Below, in pieces: positions 34,842-44,344 of a stretch of DNA of 64,000 bases. The position numbers and the translations under genes are program-made. The notes under the pieces were generated by a model. That model made no database searches and was not told the DNA's origin. It saw only the letters and a program-made list of their open reading frames with translations. Location of the stretch: contig JAFGWM010000038.1 in NCBI GenBank assembly GCA_016937155.1, forward strand, positions 1-64,000, given 5' to 3'. The stretch's first letter is position 1. Each line of letters begins with the position of its first letter. Source of the DNA: Deltaproteobacteria bacterium. GTDB taxonomy: Bacteria > Myxococcota_A > Polyangia > HGW-17.

Positions 34842-36136
34842 ATAAATGTAAATCAGGGGACATAAAAGATGAAAAAACACTTTCTGAGTTGCTGGGAGAA
34901 AAACAGAAACATCTGTTTACCAGAAAGAGAATATTTTTTTTCATATCTCTGGTAATAATTGCAATTGTTATATACACCAACTTTTTTATTCCGAAACCTC
35001 CTTCTCCCTCAAAAAATTTTAGAAAAGGACGAATTTTCAAGGGACTCATTAAAGTAAAAATAAGTGCAACAGGTAACCTTAAACCAACTAAAACTGTTGA
35101 TGTAGGCAGTGAACTCTCCGGAATTATAAGCGAGGTTCTGGTTCAGGAAAATGACACCGTAAAAAAAGGTCAGATTCTTGCCAGGCTTGACCTTTCCAAA
35201 CTCAATGATGCGGTTACAAAAAGCCGGGCAAGTCTTGGTGTCGCAAATGCTCAGGTGATACTTTCCAGAGCAACACTCAAAGAAGCCAGAAAAAAACTGG
35301 ACAGATACAAAAAGCTTTCAGAAATCTCCGGTGGTAAAACTCCCTCAAAATTAGAGATAGATACAGCAACTGCAGATTTGGAAAGGGCTAAAGCTAATCT
35401 TCTAAGTTCAAATTCCAATGTTATCCAGGCTAAAGCAAATTTGAAATCTGATGAAACAAATCTGCAAAAGGCAACTATTGTTTCACCAATCAATGGTGTG
35501 GTAATGAAAAGGAGTGTTGAGCCCGGTCAGACAGTTGCAGCTGCTTTTCAGGTGACAGTACTTTTCAAAATTGCTCAAGATCTCACTGAGATGGAATTAT
35601 ACCTTGATGTGGATGAAGCTGATGTGGGAAGAATTAAATCCGGACAAAACGCCACCTTTACAGTGGATGCATATCCTTCAAGAGTTTATTCCGGGAAAAT
35701 ACTGAGAGTTGGTCTTAGCGCTGAAGAAAAAGATGGAGTTGTTTATTATCCCACAATTATAACGGTAAAAAATGATGATTTAAGCCTTCGACCGGGAATG
35801 ACAGGAATGGCTGATATAATCACAATCAGTGATGCTCAGGCTCTTTTGGTACCGAATGAAGCATTGAGGTTTTCTCCATCGGGACCAGATCAGTTTCGTG
35901 GAAAACCATCCCCAGGAGGCTGTCTTATCAGTAAACTGGTTCCTCATCCCCCTGGGGGACCCCCAAAAAAAATGATGAACACAAATCCTGAAGGTTCAGG
36001 TGTCTGGATTCTTGATGACGATAACAGACCCAGACGAATTCCTATCAAAACAGATGTAACTGATGGAATTAATACAAGGATAATCGATTCTTCTTTAAAA
36101 GAGGGTACCGAAATAATTCTGGGAATGGAATTTTAA
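34838..36136 (+). CDS. macA: MacA-like periplasmic adaptor (HlyD family)
   Basis: The membrane-fusion protein joining the MacB transporter to the outer-membrane channel. I use the ATG at 34838, which overlaps the previous stop (ATGA) and follows a ggaaagag stretch, instead of 34799. One membrane helix (about 30-50, IFFFISLVIIAIVIYTNFFI) is followed by the lipoyl half-motif (VDVGSELSGIISEVLVQENDTVKKGQILARLD), a coiled-coil hairpin (about 115-205), the second lipoyl half (ATIVSPINGVVMKRSVEPGQTVAA) and the beta-barrel/membrane-proximal domains. An extra Pro/Gly-rich insert (HPPGGPPKK) lies near residue 370. Gene symbol by family, not proven function. Confidence 0.92.
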   Translation: MNKCKSGDIKDEKTLSELLGEKQKHLFTRKRIFFFISLVIIAIVIYTNFFIPKPPSPSKNFRKGRIFKGLIKVKISATGNLKPTKTVDVGSELSGIISEVLVQENDTVKKGQILARLDLSKLNDAVTKSRASLGVANAQVILSRATLKEARKKLDRYKKLSEISGGKTPSKLEIDTATADLERAKANLLSSNSNVIQAKANLKSDETNLQKATIVSPINGVVMKRSVEPGQTVAAAFQVTVLFKIAQDLTEMELYLDVDEADVGRIKSGQNATFTVDAYPSRVYSGKILRVGLSAEEKDGVVYYPTIITVKNDDLSLRPGMTGMADIITISDAQALLVPNEALRFSPSGPDQFRGKPSPGGCLISKLVPHPPGGPPKKMMNTNPEGSGVWILDDDNRPRRIPIKTDVTDGINTRIIDSSLKEGTEIILGMEF

Positions 36137-36838
36137 ATGACAGATATTCCCTTAATAGAACTTAGCAAAATAAATAAAGTTTATGGAAAAAAACCCAATA
36201 CTCATCATGCTTTAAAGGGTATTGATATAGCTGTCAACAAGGGTGAGTTTGCTGCAGTAATGGGTCCTAGTGGATCAGGAAAATCCACTATGATGAATAT
36301 ACTTGGATGTCTGGATATTCCGACATCAGGTTCATACAGATTTCAGGGTGTAAGACTGGAAACACTATCCAGAAGCCAGAGAGCCCTGGTAAGAAGATAC
36401 CAGTTTGGATTCGTTTTTCAGGGTTTTAATCTTCTTTCAAGAACTACTGCAATTGAAAACATTGAACTTCCCCTTATATACAGAAAAGAATCATATTCTT
36501 CAAGACGGCAAAAAGCTCTTTTCGCTCTTGATCAGGTAGGGTTAACAGGGTGGCAGAAGCATTTGCCATCTGAATTATCCGGAGGTCAGCAGCAGAGAAT
36601 AGCAATTGCCCGGGCCATTGTATGCAGACCATCTGTATTACTGGCTGATGAACCAACAGGAAATCTTGATACAAGCACAAGTCATGAGATAATGAAGCTA
36701 CTCACTACTCTCAACCGCGAGCATAATTTTACAATTATAATGGTCACCCACGAAATGGATATGGCTCAGTATGCTTCAAGAATTATACTTTTCAGAGATG
36801 GACTGATTGAAAGAGATTATACAGGGGAAAAAAAATGA
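36137..36838 (+). CDS. MacB-type ABC transporter ATPase (split form)
   Basis: The ATP-binding half of a MacB/LolD-type mechanotransmission transporter. Walker A GPSGSGKS (about 43-50), Q-loop QFGFVFQGFNLL, signature LSGGQQQRIAIARA (about 148-161), Walker B VLLADEPTGNLD and the H-loop MVTHEMD are all intact. Length 233 is normal for the detached ATPase. In E. coli MacB this domain is fused to the permease; here the permease is a separate overlapping gene (ATGA), as in many other bacteria. Its start codon directly follows the adaptor stop. Confidence 0.95.
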   Translation: MTDIPLIELSKINKVYGKKPNTHHALKGIDIAVNKGEFAAVMGPSGSGKSTMMNILGCLDIPTSGSYRFQGVRLETLSRSQRALVRRYQFGFVFQGFNLLSRTTAIENIELPLIYRKESYSSRRQKALFALDQVGLTGWQKHLPSELSGGQQQRIAIARAIVCRPSVLLADEPTGNLDTSTSHEIMKLLTTLNREHNFTIIMVTHEMDMAQYASRIILFRDGLIERDYTGEKK

Positions 36839-37926
36839 ATTTCAATACACTGATACTTGCCCTCAGAGCTATCAATAGAAATCTGATGCGCAGTTTTCTC
36901 ACCATACTTGGAATAGTTATTGGTGTAGCAGCAGTAATCGCTATGGTTACGTTGGGAAATGGAGCTACAAAATCCATTTCTGATCAGATTTCAGGTATGG
37001 GAACAAATCAGTTAATGATTGTTCCCGGACAAAGATTCGGCCCGGGAAGTGAAGGTGCAAAAAAATTCAAAGATTCAGATATTAAAACAATCAGGAAAAA
37101 TATCAGTCTGGTAAGTGCTGTCGCAGGTGTTGTCAACAAAACAGTAACTGTGGTATACCAGTCAAAAAACTGGTCTACAGGTATTACAGGGACAAACAGT
37201 GATTATTTTAAAATCAGCAACTGGAAATTTTCCAGCGGAAGAGAATTTACAGATACTGAAATTCGCGCCGGTTCAAGGGTCTGTATTCTGGGTGAAACCG
37301 TTAGAAAAAATCTGTTCGGGAATACTGATCCTGTTGGAAATGAAATAAGAGTAAAACAGTTCACATGTAGAGTTATCGGACTATTAAAATCCAGAGGACA
37401 ACTGGCAATGGGTCATGATCAGGATGATATTATTATTATGCCCATGAAAACTGTTCAGAAACGCTTAACAGGTACTCTTGATGTTAACTCAATAATGGTA
37501 AGTGTTCGCCATACAAATCAAATTACACAAGCTATTAAAAATATTACCTCACTTCTCAGAGAAATAAGAAAAATTAGAAATGGAAAAGATGATAACTTCA
37601 GAGTGATGGACACAAGGCAGATGGCTGAAACATTGACTTCCACCACAAAAATTCTCACTACTCTTTTAGGGGCAGTGGCAGCAGTCAGTTTACTGGTTGG
37701 AGGAATAGGGATAATGAATATAATGCTTGTTTCAGTCACTGAACGAACAAGAGAAATAGGCATCAGACTGGCGATTGGAGCACTTGAAGGTGAAGTGTTG
37801 CTCCAGTTTCTGACTGAAGCTGTAATGCTCAGTGCATTGGGAGGAATCATCGGTATTATTTTTGGTTATTTCCCGGCACGCAGAGCTGCTTCCCTAGACC
37901 CGATTGAAGCACTGCGTTATGAATAA
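36835..37926 (+). CDS. MacB-type permease (FtsX domain), with a missing C-terminal membrane segment
   Basis: The membrane half of the MacB-like transporter. TM1 (about 19-40, SFLTILGIVIGVAAVIAM), a large periplasmic domain (about 50-270) and TM2 (about 283-310, VSLLVGGIGIMNIMLVSVTERT) look normal. In other MacB permeases the C-terminal part then has TM3, a loop and TM4 ending FGxxPARxAAxLDPIEALRYE. Here the sequence runs from TEAVMLSALGGIIGI straight into IFGYFPARRAASLDPIEAL (junction near residue 342, about base 37858), so about 40 residues are absent while the frame stays open. This leaves three helices and would put the C-terminus on the wrong side. Either a natural deletion with loss of function, or an assembly error. 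See findings. Confidence 0.88.
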   Translation: MNFNTLILALRAINRNLMRSFLTILGIVIGVAAVIAMVTLGNGATKSISDQISGMGTNQLMIVPGQRFGPGSEGAKKFKDSDIKTIRKNISLVSAVAGVVNKTVTVVYQSKNWSTGITGTNSDYFKISNWKFSSGREFTDTEIRAGSRVCILGETVRKNLFGNTDPVGNEIRVKQFTCRVIGLLKSRGQLAMGHDQDDIIIMPMKTVQKRLTGTLDVNSIMVSVRHTNQITQAIKNITSLLREIRKIRNGKDDNFRVMDTRQMAETLTSTTKILTTLLGAVAAVSLLVGGIGIMNIMLVSVTERTREIGIRLAIGALEGEVLLQFLTEAVMLSALGGIIGIIFGYFPARRAASLDPIEALRYE

Positions 37927-38012
37927 TTTTAATATCCAAAGCTAAATCTGTTGATAATTTCGTATAAATAACAGATCCTATAACCATTCTGAAGTATTTA
38001 TGGAGTTTCACA

Positions 38013-38861
38013 ATGCACAGGTTTTTTATCAAATTACGTGTTTGCTTTATAGGTTTGATGCTCATCACATCTTTTTCAGGAGTTGTTATTGCACGTTCTC
38101 CATCCCGTCGAAGTTGTCCGGAATTAATGTCCAAAGCAATACTTAACAAAATCAAATCAGATTTTCCCGCCTATAAACTAAAAACCAGAGGACAATGCAC
38201 ATATTTTTCCGGGGATGCTCAGGTACCATTAAAACCTATACAGATACTCACGCCATCAGGAATTAAATTTCATATTCCCTATCCCATGGCAATAAAAAAA
38301 GAAGTATACAGTTCTGATTTTGGTTCCAGAAAGAAAAACTCCTATATATATACAACTGCACCAATTCCCAGTGTTCAAGTAGCAAAAAAAGCTGGTCTGA
38401 TTATACGGAAAAACAGTCTTTTTATAAAAACCTTCGGGAGGAAAAATATAGTATGTACTGCTTCTTCCGATGCTCCCGGTGGTTGTGCTTACATACTCTG
38501 TGCAGAAACATCAAGAAGAAGTGCTGACATTAAAGGTTCAGGATCTGAATTAAAATTCAGAATGCTTCTGGGAAAATCCAGAGGGAAAAAACCTGAATAC
38601 ACTCCAGAGTTGACTGGCTTCTCATTACCTCTCCAACTGGCCAGACACAGCAATGTCTGGAAAAGAATAAAATCCTATTCAGAGATCAAAACTTTTATAA
38701 AAAATAATTCCAGTATAACTGTAGAGAAAAACAACTGGCACAAGGATTACCTGATTCTAAAATCAAAAAGTTCAAGTATTGTTGCAGTATTACTGGATTC
38801 TGGTATTCATATCTGCAAAGATACAAAACCCTTTATGTGTATTTCCAAAATAAAAAGATAA
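38013..38861 (+). CDS. Secreted protein of unknown function
   Basis: A 282-residue protein with a signal peptide (MHRFFIKLRVCFIGLMLITSFSGVVIA) and six or more cysteines in the mature part (SRRSCPELM, RGQCTYF, NIVCTASSDAPGGCAYILCAE, HICKDTKPFMCISK), consistent with disulphides. I recognise no domain. A tatggag site precedes the ATG. It lies 86 bases after the shortened permease gene, in the same direction, so it may be co-transcribed with the efflux genes, but nothing in the sequence links it to transport. Confidence 0.65.
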   Translation: MHRFFIKLRVCFIGLMLITSFSGVVIARSPSRRSCPELMSKAILNKIKSDFPAYKLKTRGQCTYFSGDAQVPLKPIQILTPSGIKFHIPYPMAIKKEVYSSDFGSRKKNSYIYTTAPIPSVQVAKKAGLIIRKNSLFIKTFGRKNIVCTASSDAPGGCAYILCAETSRRSADIKGSGSELKFRMLLGKSRGKKPEYTPELTGFSLPLQLARHSNVWKRIKSYSEIKTFIKNNSSITVEKNNWHKDYLILKSKSSSIVAVLLDSGIHICKDTKPFMCISKIKR

Positions 38862-39009
38862 GTCTTTTTGAAAAGTTTTGTTCACCCGATATGCTTATGG
38901 AATAAAAGTTAAACCATCATCACTTTTTAAAACCGGACATTATTTAACTGTGGAGACAGAAGTCTAAGTTGTGGATTAAAAACCAGAAAATACAGATGAC
39001 TGAAAGTGA

Positions 39010-40401
39010 TCAGTTTCCACAACTGACTCTTTCACATCTTGGGGTGTTTGAAACTGTATCACACATGTATCCTTCAGGACATTCAGAATTTGATGCACAG
39101 TTTTTCTTGCCACAGTAACCATTGGAACCACATTCCATACCTGCTGCACAATCAGATTCATCACTACAACTTGTAAGACAGTAACCGGAAAAACAGGTAT
39201 CAGCATATGAAGGACAATCCACAGCATCTGTACATCCACTGCAGGTTCCTGTAGGTAATTCAGGATTACAACTGAGACCTGTTCCACAGTCTTCATCAGT
39301 AACACACTGGAAGTATTCTGCAGGATCCACACAGTAACCATCAGTACAACTGAATCCATCTGCGCAATCTTCAGGAACACAGTTACCTGATGAATCCTCA
39401 ACAAGACCTTCTTCACATTCACATACCGGGCCATCACTGCCTATCACACACAGCGTATGATCACCTTCTGTACAAGGGTTTGGAGTACAACTGTCAATAC
39501 ACTCACCACCAATACAACTTGCTCCGGTCGGACAATCACCATCAGTATTGTATATACTGCAAACCGTCTCAACACAAGGAATTCGGAAACATAAACCCTG
39601 ACCATCAGCATTTTCATCTACACAGACCGAATTTCCCGGACAGTCTTCATCCGTAGTGCAGTAATCTAAAATACAGAGGCCCAGATCACTGCAGCTTCCG
39701 TATGGACAGTCATTTTCATCAATGCATGGTTTTGAGCACGTACCATAGTCGTTACAGATATAGGAAGGCGGGCAGTCTCCCTCATCAACTCTGCATCCAC
39801 TGCAGATTCCTCCAACAACAGTATTGTTACAGATTGTGGGATTCAGTGGATCACCACCATTACAATCTATGTCAGCAACACACTGTTCTTCGAGCATTGA
39901 GGAAACACATACATCACCCAGACAAACATCTTCACCCGGGCATTCTTCCACAGCAACCGGAGAGCAGTATGTATCACCTTCATAGCCATCTTCGCATTCA
40001 CAGTAAAAACTACTTTCATCCTCAGTGCAGACAGTCATATGGGGACCATACTCCTCTTCACTGCATGGATTGGGAGTGCATAACTCACCAGAATTTTCCT
40101 CAGTACACCCGTCCTCAGACTGGATATAGCCCTCATCACATTCGCAACTATAACTGTTTATACCATTTTCATCTGTAACTTCTACAGCATGTGAATTCAA
40201 CCCACAGCACACTTCAGTATATGAACTGTCCTCAAAAAGTCCCTCTTCACATTCACAGACAGCCTCATCGTTTTCCGCCACGCAGACAGTCTTACCCATG
40301 GAAATACAGGGGTTGGGATCACAGGGGTCGGTTGAAGAGTTTGAATCATCATCACACCCTGAAAAAGAAAGTAAAACAGCAATAATAAGTATTCTTTTCA
40401 T
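39010..40401 (-). CDS. Cysteine-rich EGF-like repeat lipoprotein
   Basis: I use the ATG at 40401 (gaggag just before it) rather than 40413, which overlaps the mutS2 stop. Signal peptide MKRILIIAVLLSFSGC is followed by Asp-Asp-Asp. The mature chain alternates two Cys modules: EGF-like units around NPC...C.C..G (CDPNPCISMGK, CTPNPCSEEEYG, CTPNPCTEGDH) and shorter units like DEDCPGNSVCV or ESDCAAGMECGSNGYCG. The acidic composition suggests calcium binding and the many cysteines point to a cell-surface disulphide-rich stalk. Proteins built this way are common in Myxococcota and relatives (general knowledge). Long open frames on other strands here are shadows of the biased composition. Ligand unknown. 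Confidence 0.85.
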   Translation of the reverse strand: MKRILIIAVLLSFSGCDDDSNSSTDPCDPNPCISMGKTVCVAENDEAVCECEEGLFEDSSYTEVCCGLNSHAVEVTDENGINSYSCECDEGYIQSEDGCTEENSGELCTPNPCSEEEYGPHMTVCTEDESSFYCECEDGYEGDTYCSPVAVEECPGEDVCLGDVCVSSMLEEQCVADIDCNGGDPLNPTICNNTVVGGICSGCRVDEGDCPPSYICNDYGTCSKPCIDENDCPYGSCSDLGLCILDYCTTDEDCPGNSVCVDENADGQGLCFRIPCVETVCSIYNTDGDCPTGASCIGGECIDSCTPNPCTEGDHTLCVIGSDGPVCECEEGLVEDSSGNCVPEDCADGFSCTDGYCVDPAEYFQCVTDEDCGTGLSCNPELPTGTCSGCTDAVDCPSYADTCFSGYCLTSCSDESDCAAGMECGSNGYCGKKNCASNSECPEGYMCDTVSNTPRCERVSCGN

Positions 40402-40409
40402 TTTTCTCC

Positions 40410-42770
40410 TCATTGAATGAAAGCAATTGTGACACCGTCACCGCCCTCTGTTTTATCACCTGACCTGAAGTGCCTAACGTAGGGACTTCGTTCACATTCC
40501 TCACGTAAACCTTTTCTTAGAACCCCACTCCCGAAACCATGTATAATTGCACAGCACGTCTCATTTTTCAAAATCATATCATCAAAAAATGAAATCATGG
40601 AATTTAATGCTTCATCAAAACGACGACCTCTCACATCCAGAGTATTGGAAGGTGTAATAACCGCAATTTCGTCCTCAATATTCTTTTTTTCCGCCTGAAC
40701 CACTATTTTAGGTTTTTTCATCTGTTCGCTGGAAACGGACGATTTTTTTTCAACTCTGTAAAGACCTGTCACACCAATCTGGGTTTTCATACCTGAAAAA
40801 TCCACCAGAACTTTGCCTTTTCCCATTAAGGATATGATTTTCACAGTATGACCTAACTGCCTGCTGTACACAGTCATATTCTCATGTAGTTCATTTTCCC
40901 CCAGAGAATCTCCCCACCATTTATCCAGATGAGTATTGGCTGTTTTTTCCACACGTTCCAGTCCAAGGCGGATTTCCTTCCGGGTTGATTCATCAGCATC
41001 TTTTGATTTTTCAGTTAGTTTAACAAGAACCCGCTTCAATCTGGCAGCTTCATCAAGAATACCACTGAATCCCTCTCTCCTTATCCTGTCTATTTCCTTT
41101 TTCTTCTCTGATTCAAGCTTCTCAAGCTGGAGCTTTTCCGACTCAAGAAGTTTTCTTTCCTCATCCAGTAAAATAATTTTTTTTCCAAGTTCTTCATTTT
41201 TTAGTCTCAACTGTGTCAGAAGGTTATCAAACTGCATATCACCTTCACCGGCAAGCTCCCTTGCTCTTCTAACAATTTTTCCGCTGAGTCCCATTTTCAT
41301 AGCCAGCGTTATTCCATCACTGGTTCCAGGCATACCCTGTACAAGTTTAAAATCCGGAGTCAGTGCTTCTCCCCCAACACTGGCATTTACAAACCTTGGG
41401 TCAGTATATGCAAGTGCTTTAAGAGCACTGTAGTGGGTGGTAACCAGAGAAGTGGCATTTCCTGAAACAATATGTTCCATAACGGCCTGGGCGAGAACAC
41501 TTCCATGAGACGGAGATGTCCCTGATGCAATCTCATCAATAATAACGAGATCGCCATCATTGAAATTATCTATAATGTCTTTCAGACGCTCAATATGTGC
41601 ACTGAATGTTGAACGATGACTGGAAATATTCTGCTTATCACCAATAACAGTATGAATTCTACCAAACACCGGAATTTTACTGTCGCTTGATGCAGGTATA
41701 TGCAGTCCCATTGCAGCCATCATGCTGAGAATACCGGCGGTTTTAATGGTAACTGTTTTGCCACCTGCATTAGGACCGGTGATTATCAGCATTTTTCCCT
41801 TTTCAAGTTCAATGGTATTCGGAATAACTTCACCCTTTGAGGATAAAAGCAATGGATGTTTTGCATCCTTAAGATAAAGAAAACCCTCAGGACTCCATTG
41901 CCAGGGCATATAATCATATTCAATTGCCAAAAGTGCAGCACTTCTCCAGATATCCATTCCTGTAAGTATTTCCTGATTTCTTCTGAAAGAATCCAGTTCA
42001 TCAGCTGCACTGTCTGCAAGCATTGAGCAAAGCCTCAGTTCTTCCAGCTCAATCTCACTGTCAATCTCTGAAAGCCTGCTGTTTAATTCGTGAATTTCCG
42101 CCGGTTCCATAAATACTGTCTGACCTGTATTGGAAACGCCCCGAATTGTACCACTTATTTTACTGCGAAATTCACTTTTTACAGGAAGAACGGTTCTTTC
42201 CTTACGATGAGTGAAAAAATCGTCCTGAAGCCAGGGTGCCACATCTTTCCTTGAAGCAATTTTTTCAATTTTACCTGTGACTTCCCTGTAGAGTACTTTT
42301 TTGCGTGATTTTAAACCGTACAGTTCAGGACTGGCATTGGATTTAAAAGTTCCATCCCTCTCAATTGAATCATTCAGAAGGTTGTAAAGGTAATCCATAT
42401 CCTGAAGATCAGAAATAAACTCCTTTATTTTTATTCCACGGGATTTTATTGAACTTTCTTTAATAAAGTGAGCTGTTTCTATCTGCCTCAAAAGTAATAA
42501 GAGATTTTCTGTATTTATCACTCCTCCCCTTTCAAGTCTTTGTAGAATTTCTGTAATATCCTCAAGACCAGAAGGAGAAAATGAAATACCTTCGGCACGT
42601 GCACGGACTATTTCACTTATGAGATCCCGTCTGAATCCGGACTCATCCGGTGATTCCGGAAATTTAAGTTTTGAAATAAATTTTACACCCACTTCACTTA
42701 TGCAATGTTTTTTCCATAGACCGGTAACCCCTGACCAGTCAAGATCTTCCATTGTCTGGTAATTTATCAT
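40410..42770 (-). CDS. mutS2: MutS2 family ATPase/endonuclease with Smr domain
   Basis: A 786-residue MutS2 protein. The family acts on recombination intermediates or collided ribosomes rather than in mismatch repair. The MutS core Walker A ITGPNAGGKTVTIKTAG (about 331-347) and Walker B LVIIDEIASGTSPSHG are intact; a long coiled coil (about 520-600) follows. The C-terminal Smr nuclease domain has LDVRGRRFDEAL and IIHGFGSGVLRKGLRE, both characteristic. There is no MutS mismatch-recognition domain I. It ends at the ATGA overlapping the next gene's alternative start and follows a lipoprotein gene by 14 bases. Confidence 0.95.
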   Translation of the reverse strand: MINYQTMEDLDWSGVTGLWKKHCISEVGVKFISKLKFPESPDESGFRRDLISEIVRARAEGISFSPSGLEDITEILQRLERGGVINTENLLLLLRQIETAHFIKESSIKSRGIKIKEFISDLQDMDYLYNLLNDSIERDGTFKSNASPELYGLKSRKKVLYREVTGKIEKIASRKDVAPWLQDDFFTHRKERTVLPVKSEFRSKISGTIRGVSNTGQTVFMEPAEIHELNSRLSEIDSEIELEELRLCSMLADSAADELDSFRRNQEILTGMDIWRSAALLAIEYDYMPWQWSPEGFLYLKDAKHPLLLSSKGEVIPNTIELEKGKMLIITGPNAGGKTVTIKTAGILSMMAAMGLHIPASSDSKIPVFGRIHTVIGDKQNISSHRSTFSAHIERLKDIIDNFNDGDLVIIDEIASGTSPSHGSVLAQAVMEHIVSGNATSLVTTHYSALKALAYTDPRFVNASVGGEALTPDFKLVQGMPGTSDGITLAMKMGLSGKIVRRARELAGEGDMQFDNLLTQLRLKNEELGKKIILLDEERKLLESEKLQLEKLESEKKKEIDRIRREGFSGILDEAARLKRVLVKLTEKSKDADESTRKEIRLGLERVEKTANTHLDKWWGDSLGENELHENMTVYSRQLGHTVKIISLMGKGKVLVDFSGMKTQIGVTGLYRVEKKSSVSSEQMKKPKIVVQAEKKNIEDEIAVITPSNTLDVRGRRFDEALNSMISFFDDMILKNETCCAIIHGFGSGVLRKGLREECERSPYVRHFRSGDKTEGGDGVTIAFIQ

Positions 42771-42784
42771 AATTTCACCGATAT

Positions 42785-43576
42785 TTACTTATCAGCAGAT
42801 AAGTTGAATTTTAAATCCAGAGACAGTTTACGTCTGATTCCAGCAGTTACAGCACCAGAGGTTTCCGGATCTATCCAACTTCCTATCCAGCCACTTGTTA
42901 TACTGCCTTTTATTGCAGTATGAACTCCCGATGAAAATGTCATTACAAAATCACTTTTACCAAGAATCTGAATAGAGATCTCACCAATTTTCACCGGTTT
43001 TTCTGATTCAAAAATTACTGTTGCAGCAACTGAAAAGTTGCCATAAGAATCTCTGTCAGTCACTAAATAATTAATTTTCTGATTAACCTCCAGCAGGGAA
43101 TTCCTGACTGTGACGGTTCTTTTTTTCACTATGCTCCACTTATAACCCTTTTTTATTTCGGATTGTTGGATAGGCGGCAGGTTTCCGATAACCAGATAGA
43201 AATCGATAAAAAGCTCAGACACACCCTTTGGTGCAAAAACGCTGGAAGAAAAACTACCATTTCCGGTATCATATATCATTTCCAGTTTATCTTTTTTTCC
43301 ATCATGGCTGAAAATAAAGTCATCACCAAACAGAGTACCTCTTTCAGATTTTTTCTGAATACGGGTTCCTGTTATTCTATAAGCATTTTTATATTTTTCT
43401 ACTGTGCCCCTCCTGAGAACCAGCATATGTTCCTTATAAGTTCCGGAACCGGAAACATTCAACCTGACATCCTCTGAAAAAAACAGCTTTTTCGACGTGG
43501 TTGATGATGATTTATCTGTACATGAAAATCCACTAATCAGTGCAACAATTGCGATTGATATTATTTTCTTTCCCAT
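42785..43576 (-). CDS. Lipoprotein of unknown function
   Basis: A 263-residue protein with a lipoprotein signal (MGKKIISIAIVALISGFSC, Cys 19) and a Ser/Thr-rich start of the mature chain. The rest is beta-rich (LVLRRGTVEKYKNAYRITGT, YKWSIVKKRTVTVRNSLLEVNQKINYLVTD, SFSAAVTVIF-like strands) and has no motif I can name. It overlaps the end of rlmE by 16 bases, and mutS2 follows after 14, so it sits inside a probable operon of RNA/DNA metabolism genes with no evident link to them. Confidence 0.7.
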   Translation of the reverse strand: MGKKIISIAIVALISGFSCTDKSSSTTSKKLFFSEDVRLNVSGSGTYKEHMLVLRRGTVEKYKNAYRITGTRIQKKSERGTLFGDDFIFSHDGKKDKLEMIYDTGNGSFSSSVFAPKGVSELFIDFYLVIGNLPPIQQSEIKKGYKWSIVKKRTVTVRNSLLEVNQKINYLVTDRDSYGNFSVAATVIFESEKPVKIGEISIQILGKSDFVMTFSSGVHTAIKGSITSGWIGSWIDPETSGAVTAGIRRKLSLDLKFNLSADK

Positions 43577-44166
43577 GCGTATATGAACAGCTCCTTGCTC
43601 TCGGATCTTGATGAGTCAGGTTTGATCATTTTCACTCTTTTAAACAGTGCGCGAACATTCTTAACTGTATCATCAAAATCTTCACCCTGAAAAATCTTGC
43701 AGTACAACGCTCCCCCTACCTTCAGTATCCCAGGAACCTTATCAAGTACAAAATTCACCAGTTCAGCACTCCTGACACAATCAGTAAATTTGATTCCGGT
43801 AGTGGATGGAGCCATATCCGAAAGTATAACATCGAAAGGACCCCCATTATCTTCCATTATTTTTTCATAATCCAGATCATTGAAATCCGACTTAAAAACC
43901 CTGCACCATGCAGGCAGTGATACTGCAAGTTCATTAAGGTCCACACTAATCAGTTTCCCGGAAGAACCTATTTTTGAGGCAGCATACTGACTCCAGCTGC
44001 CAGGAGCAGCACCCATATCAATAACAGTCATTCCTTTTTTCAGAATTTTATATTTTTCATCGGTTTCCTTGAGTTTATATACTGCTCTTGAAACGAAATT
44101 CTGCTCCTTCGCCTTCCTGAAGTACACATCATGACGGTTACCCTTATTACCTAACTTGCTTCCCAA
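43561..44166 (-). CDS. rlmE: 23S rRNA 2'-O-methyltransferase RlmE (FtsJ)
   Basis: Methylates the ribose of U2552 (E. coli numbering) in 23S rRNA at a late stage of large-subunit assembly. The SAM motif is DMGAAPGSWSQYA (about 50-62). The K-D-K-E catalytic set can be placed at K in SRAVYKL, D in LSDMAPSTTG (about 117), K in YCKIFQG and E in SESKELFIYAW. 201 residues is typical. The start codon is TTG, with a gaggag site 8 bases upstream; no nearby ATG fits. A good promoter lies 50 bases upstream. Downstream genes overlap or abut it. Confidence 0.94.
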   Translation of the reverse strand: MGSKLGNKGNRHDVYFRKAKEQNFVSRAVYKLKETDEKYKILKKGMTVIDMGAAPGSWSQYAASKIGSSGKLISVDLNELAVSLPAWCRVFKSDFNDLDYEKIMEDNGGPFDVILSDMAPSTTGIKFTDCVRSAELVNFVLDKVPGILKVGGALYCKIFQGEDFDDTVKNVRALFKRVKMIKPDSSRSESKELFIYAWERK

Positions 44167-44214
44167 AACAAATACTCCTCAATAAAATACATCGTTGTGA
44201 TTAACAATCGACCT

Positions 44215-44242
44215 ACTATAACGTAAAAATTCCACTTTCCAA
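44215..44242 (-). promoter_or_regulatory. Promoter of rlmE
   Basis: Read on the minus strand: TTGGAA, 16 bases, TATAGT, placing the transcript start near 44208, about 40 bases before the TTG start codon. Good match at near-ideal spacing. Confidence 0.5.
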
Positions 44243-44344
44243 GCAATCAGTATTGAAGATCCGGATTTTCACCGGCACTCCATATTTACTATCTGTGGGG
44301 AAATTAATGAATTTATTAAAAGACAGGACAGGCAGACAGAATTT

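Noticed and set aside
38976-40178. Long ORFs on both strands over the Cys-rich lipoprotein (for example 38976-39437 minus and 39702-40178 plus)
   Set aside because: Shadows created by the codon bias of a Cys/Asp-rich protein; no signal peptide, start site or domain.
40936-41433. 165-residue Ser-rich plus-strand ORF opposite mutS2
   Set aside because: Reverse complement of the coiled-coil region of MutS2; Ser/Phe bias is what Glu/Lys codons give when read backwards.
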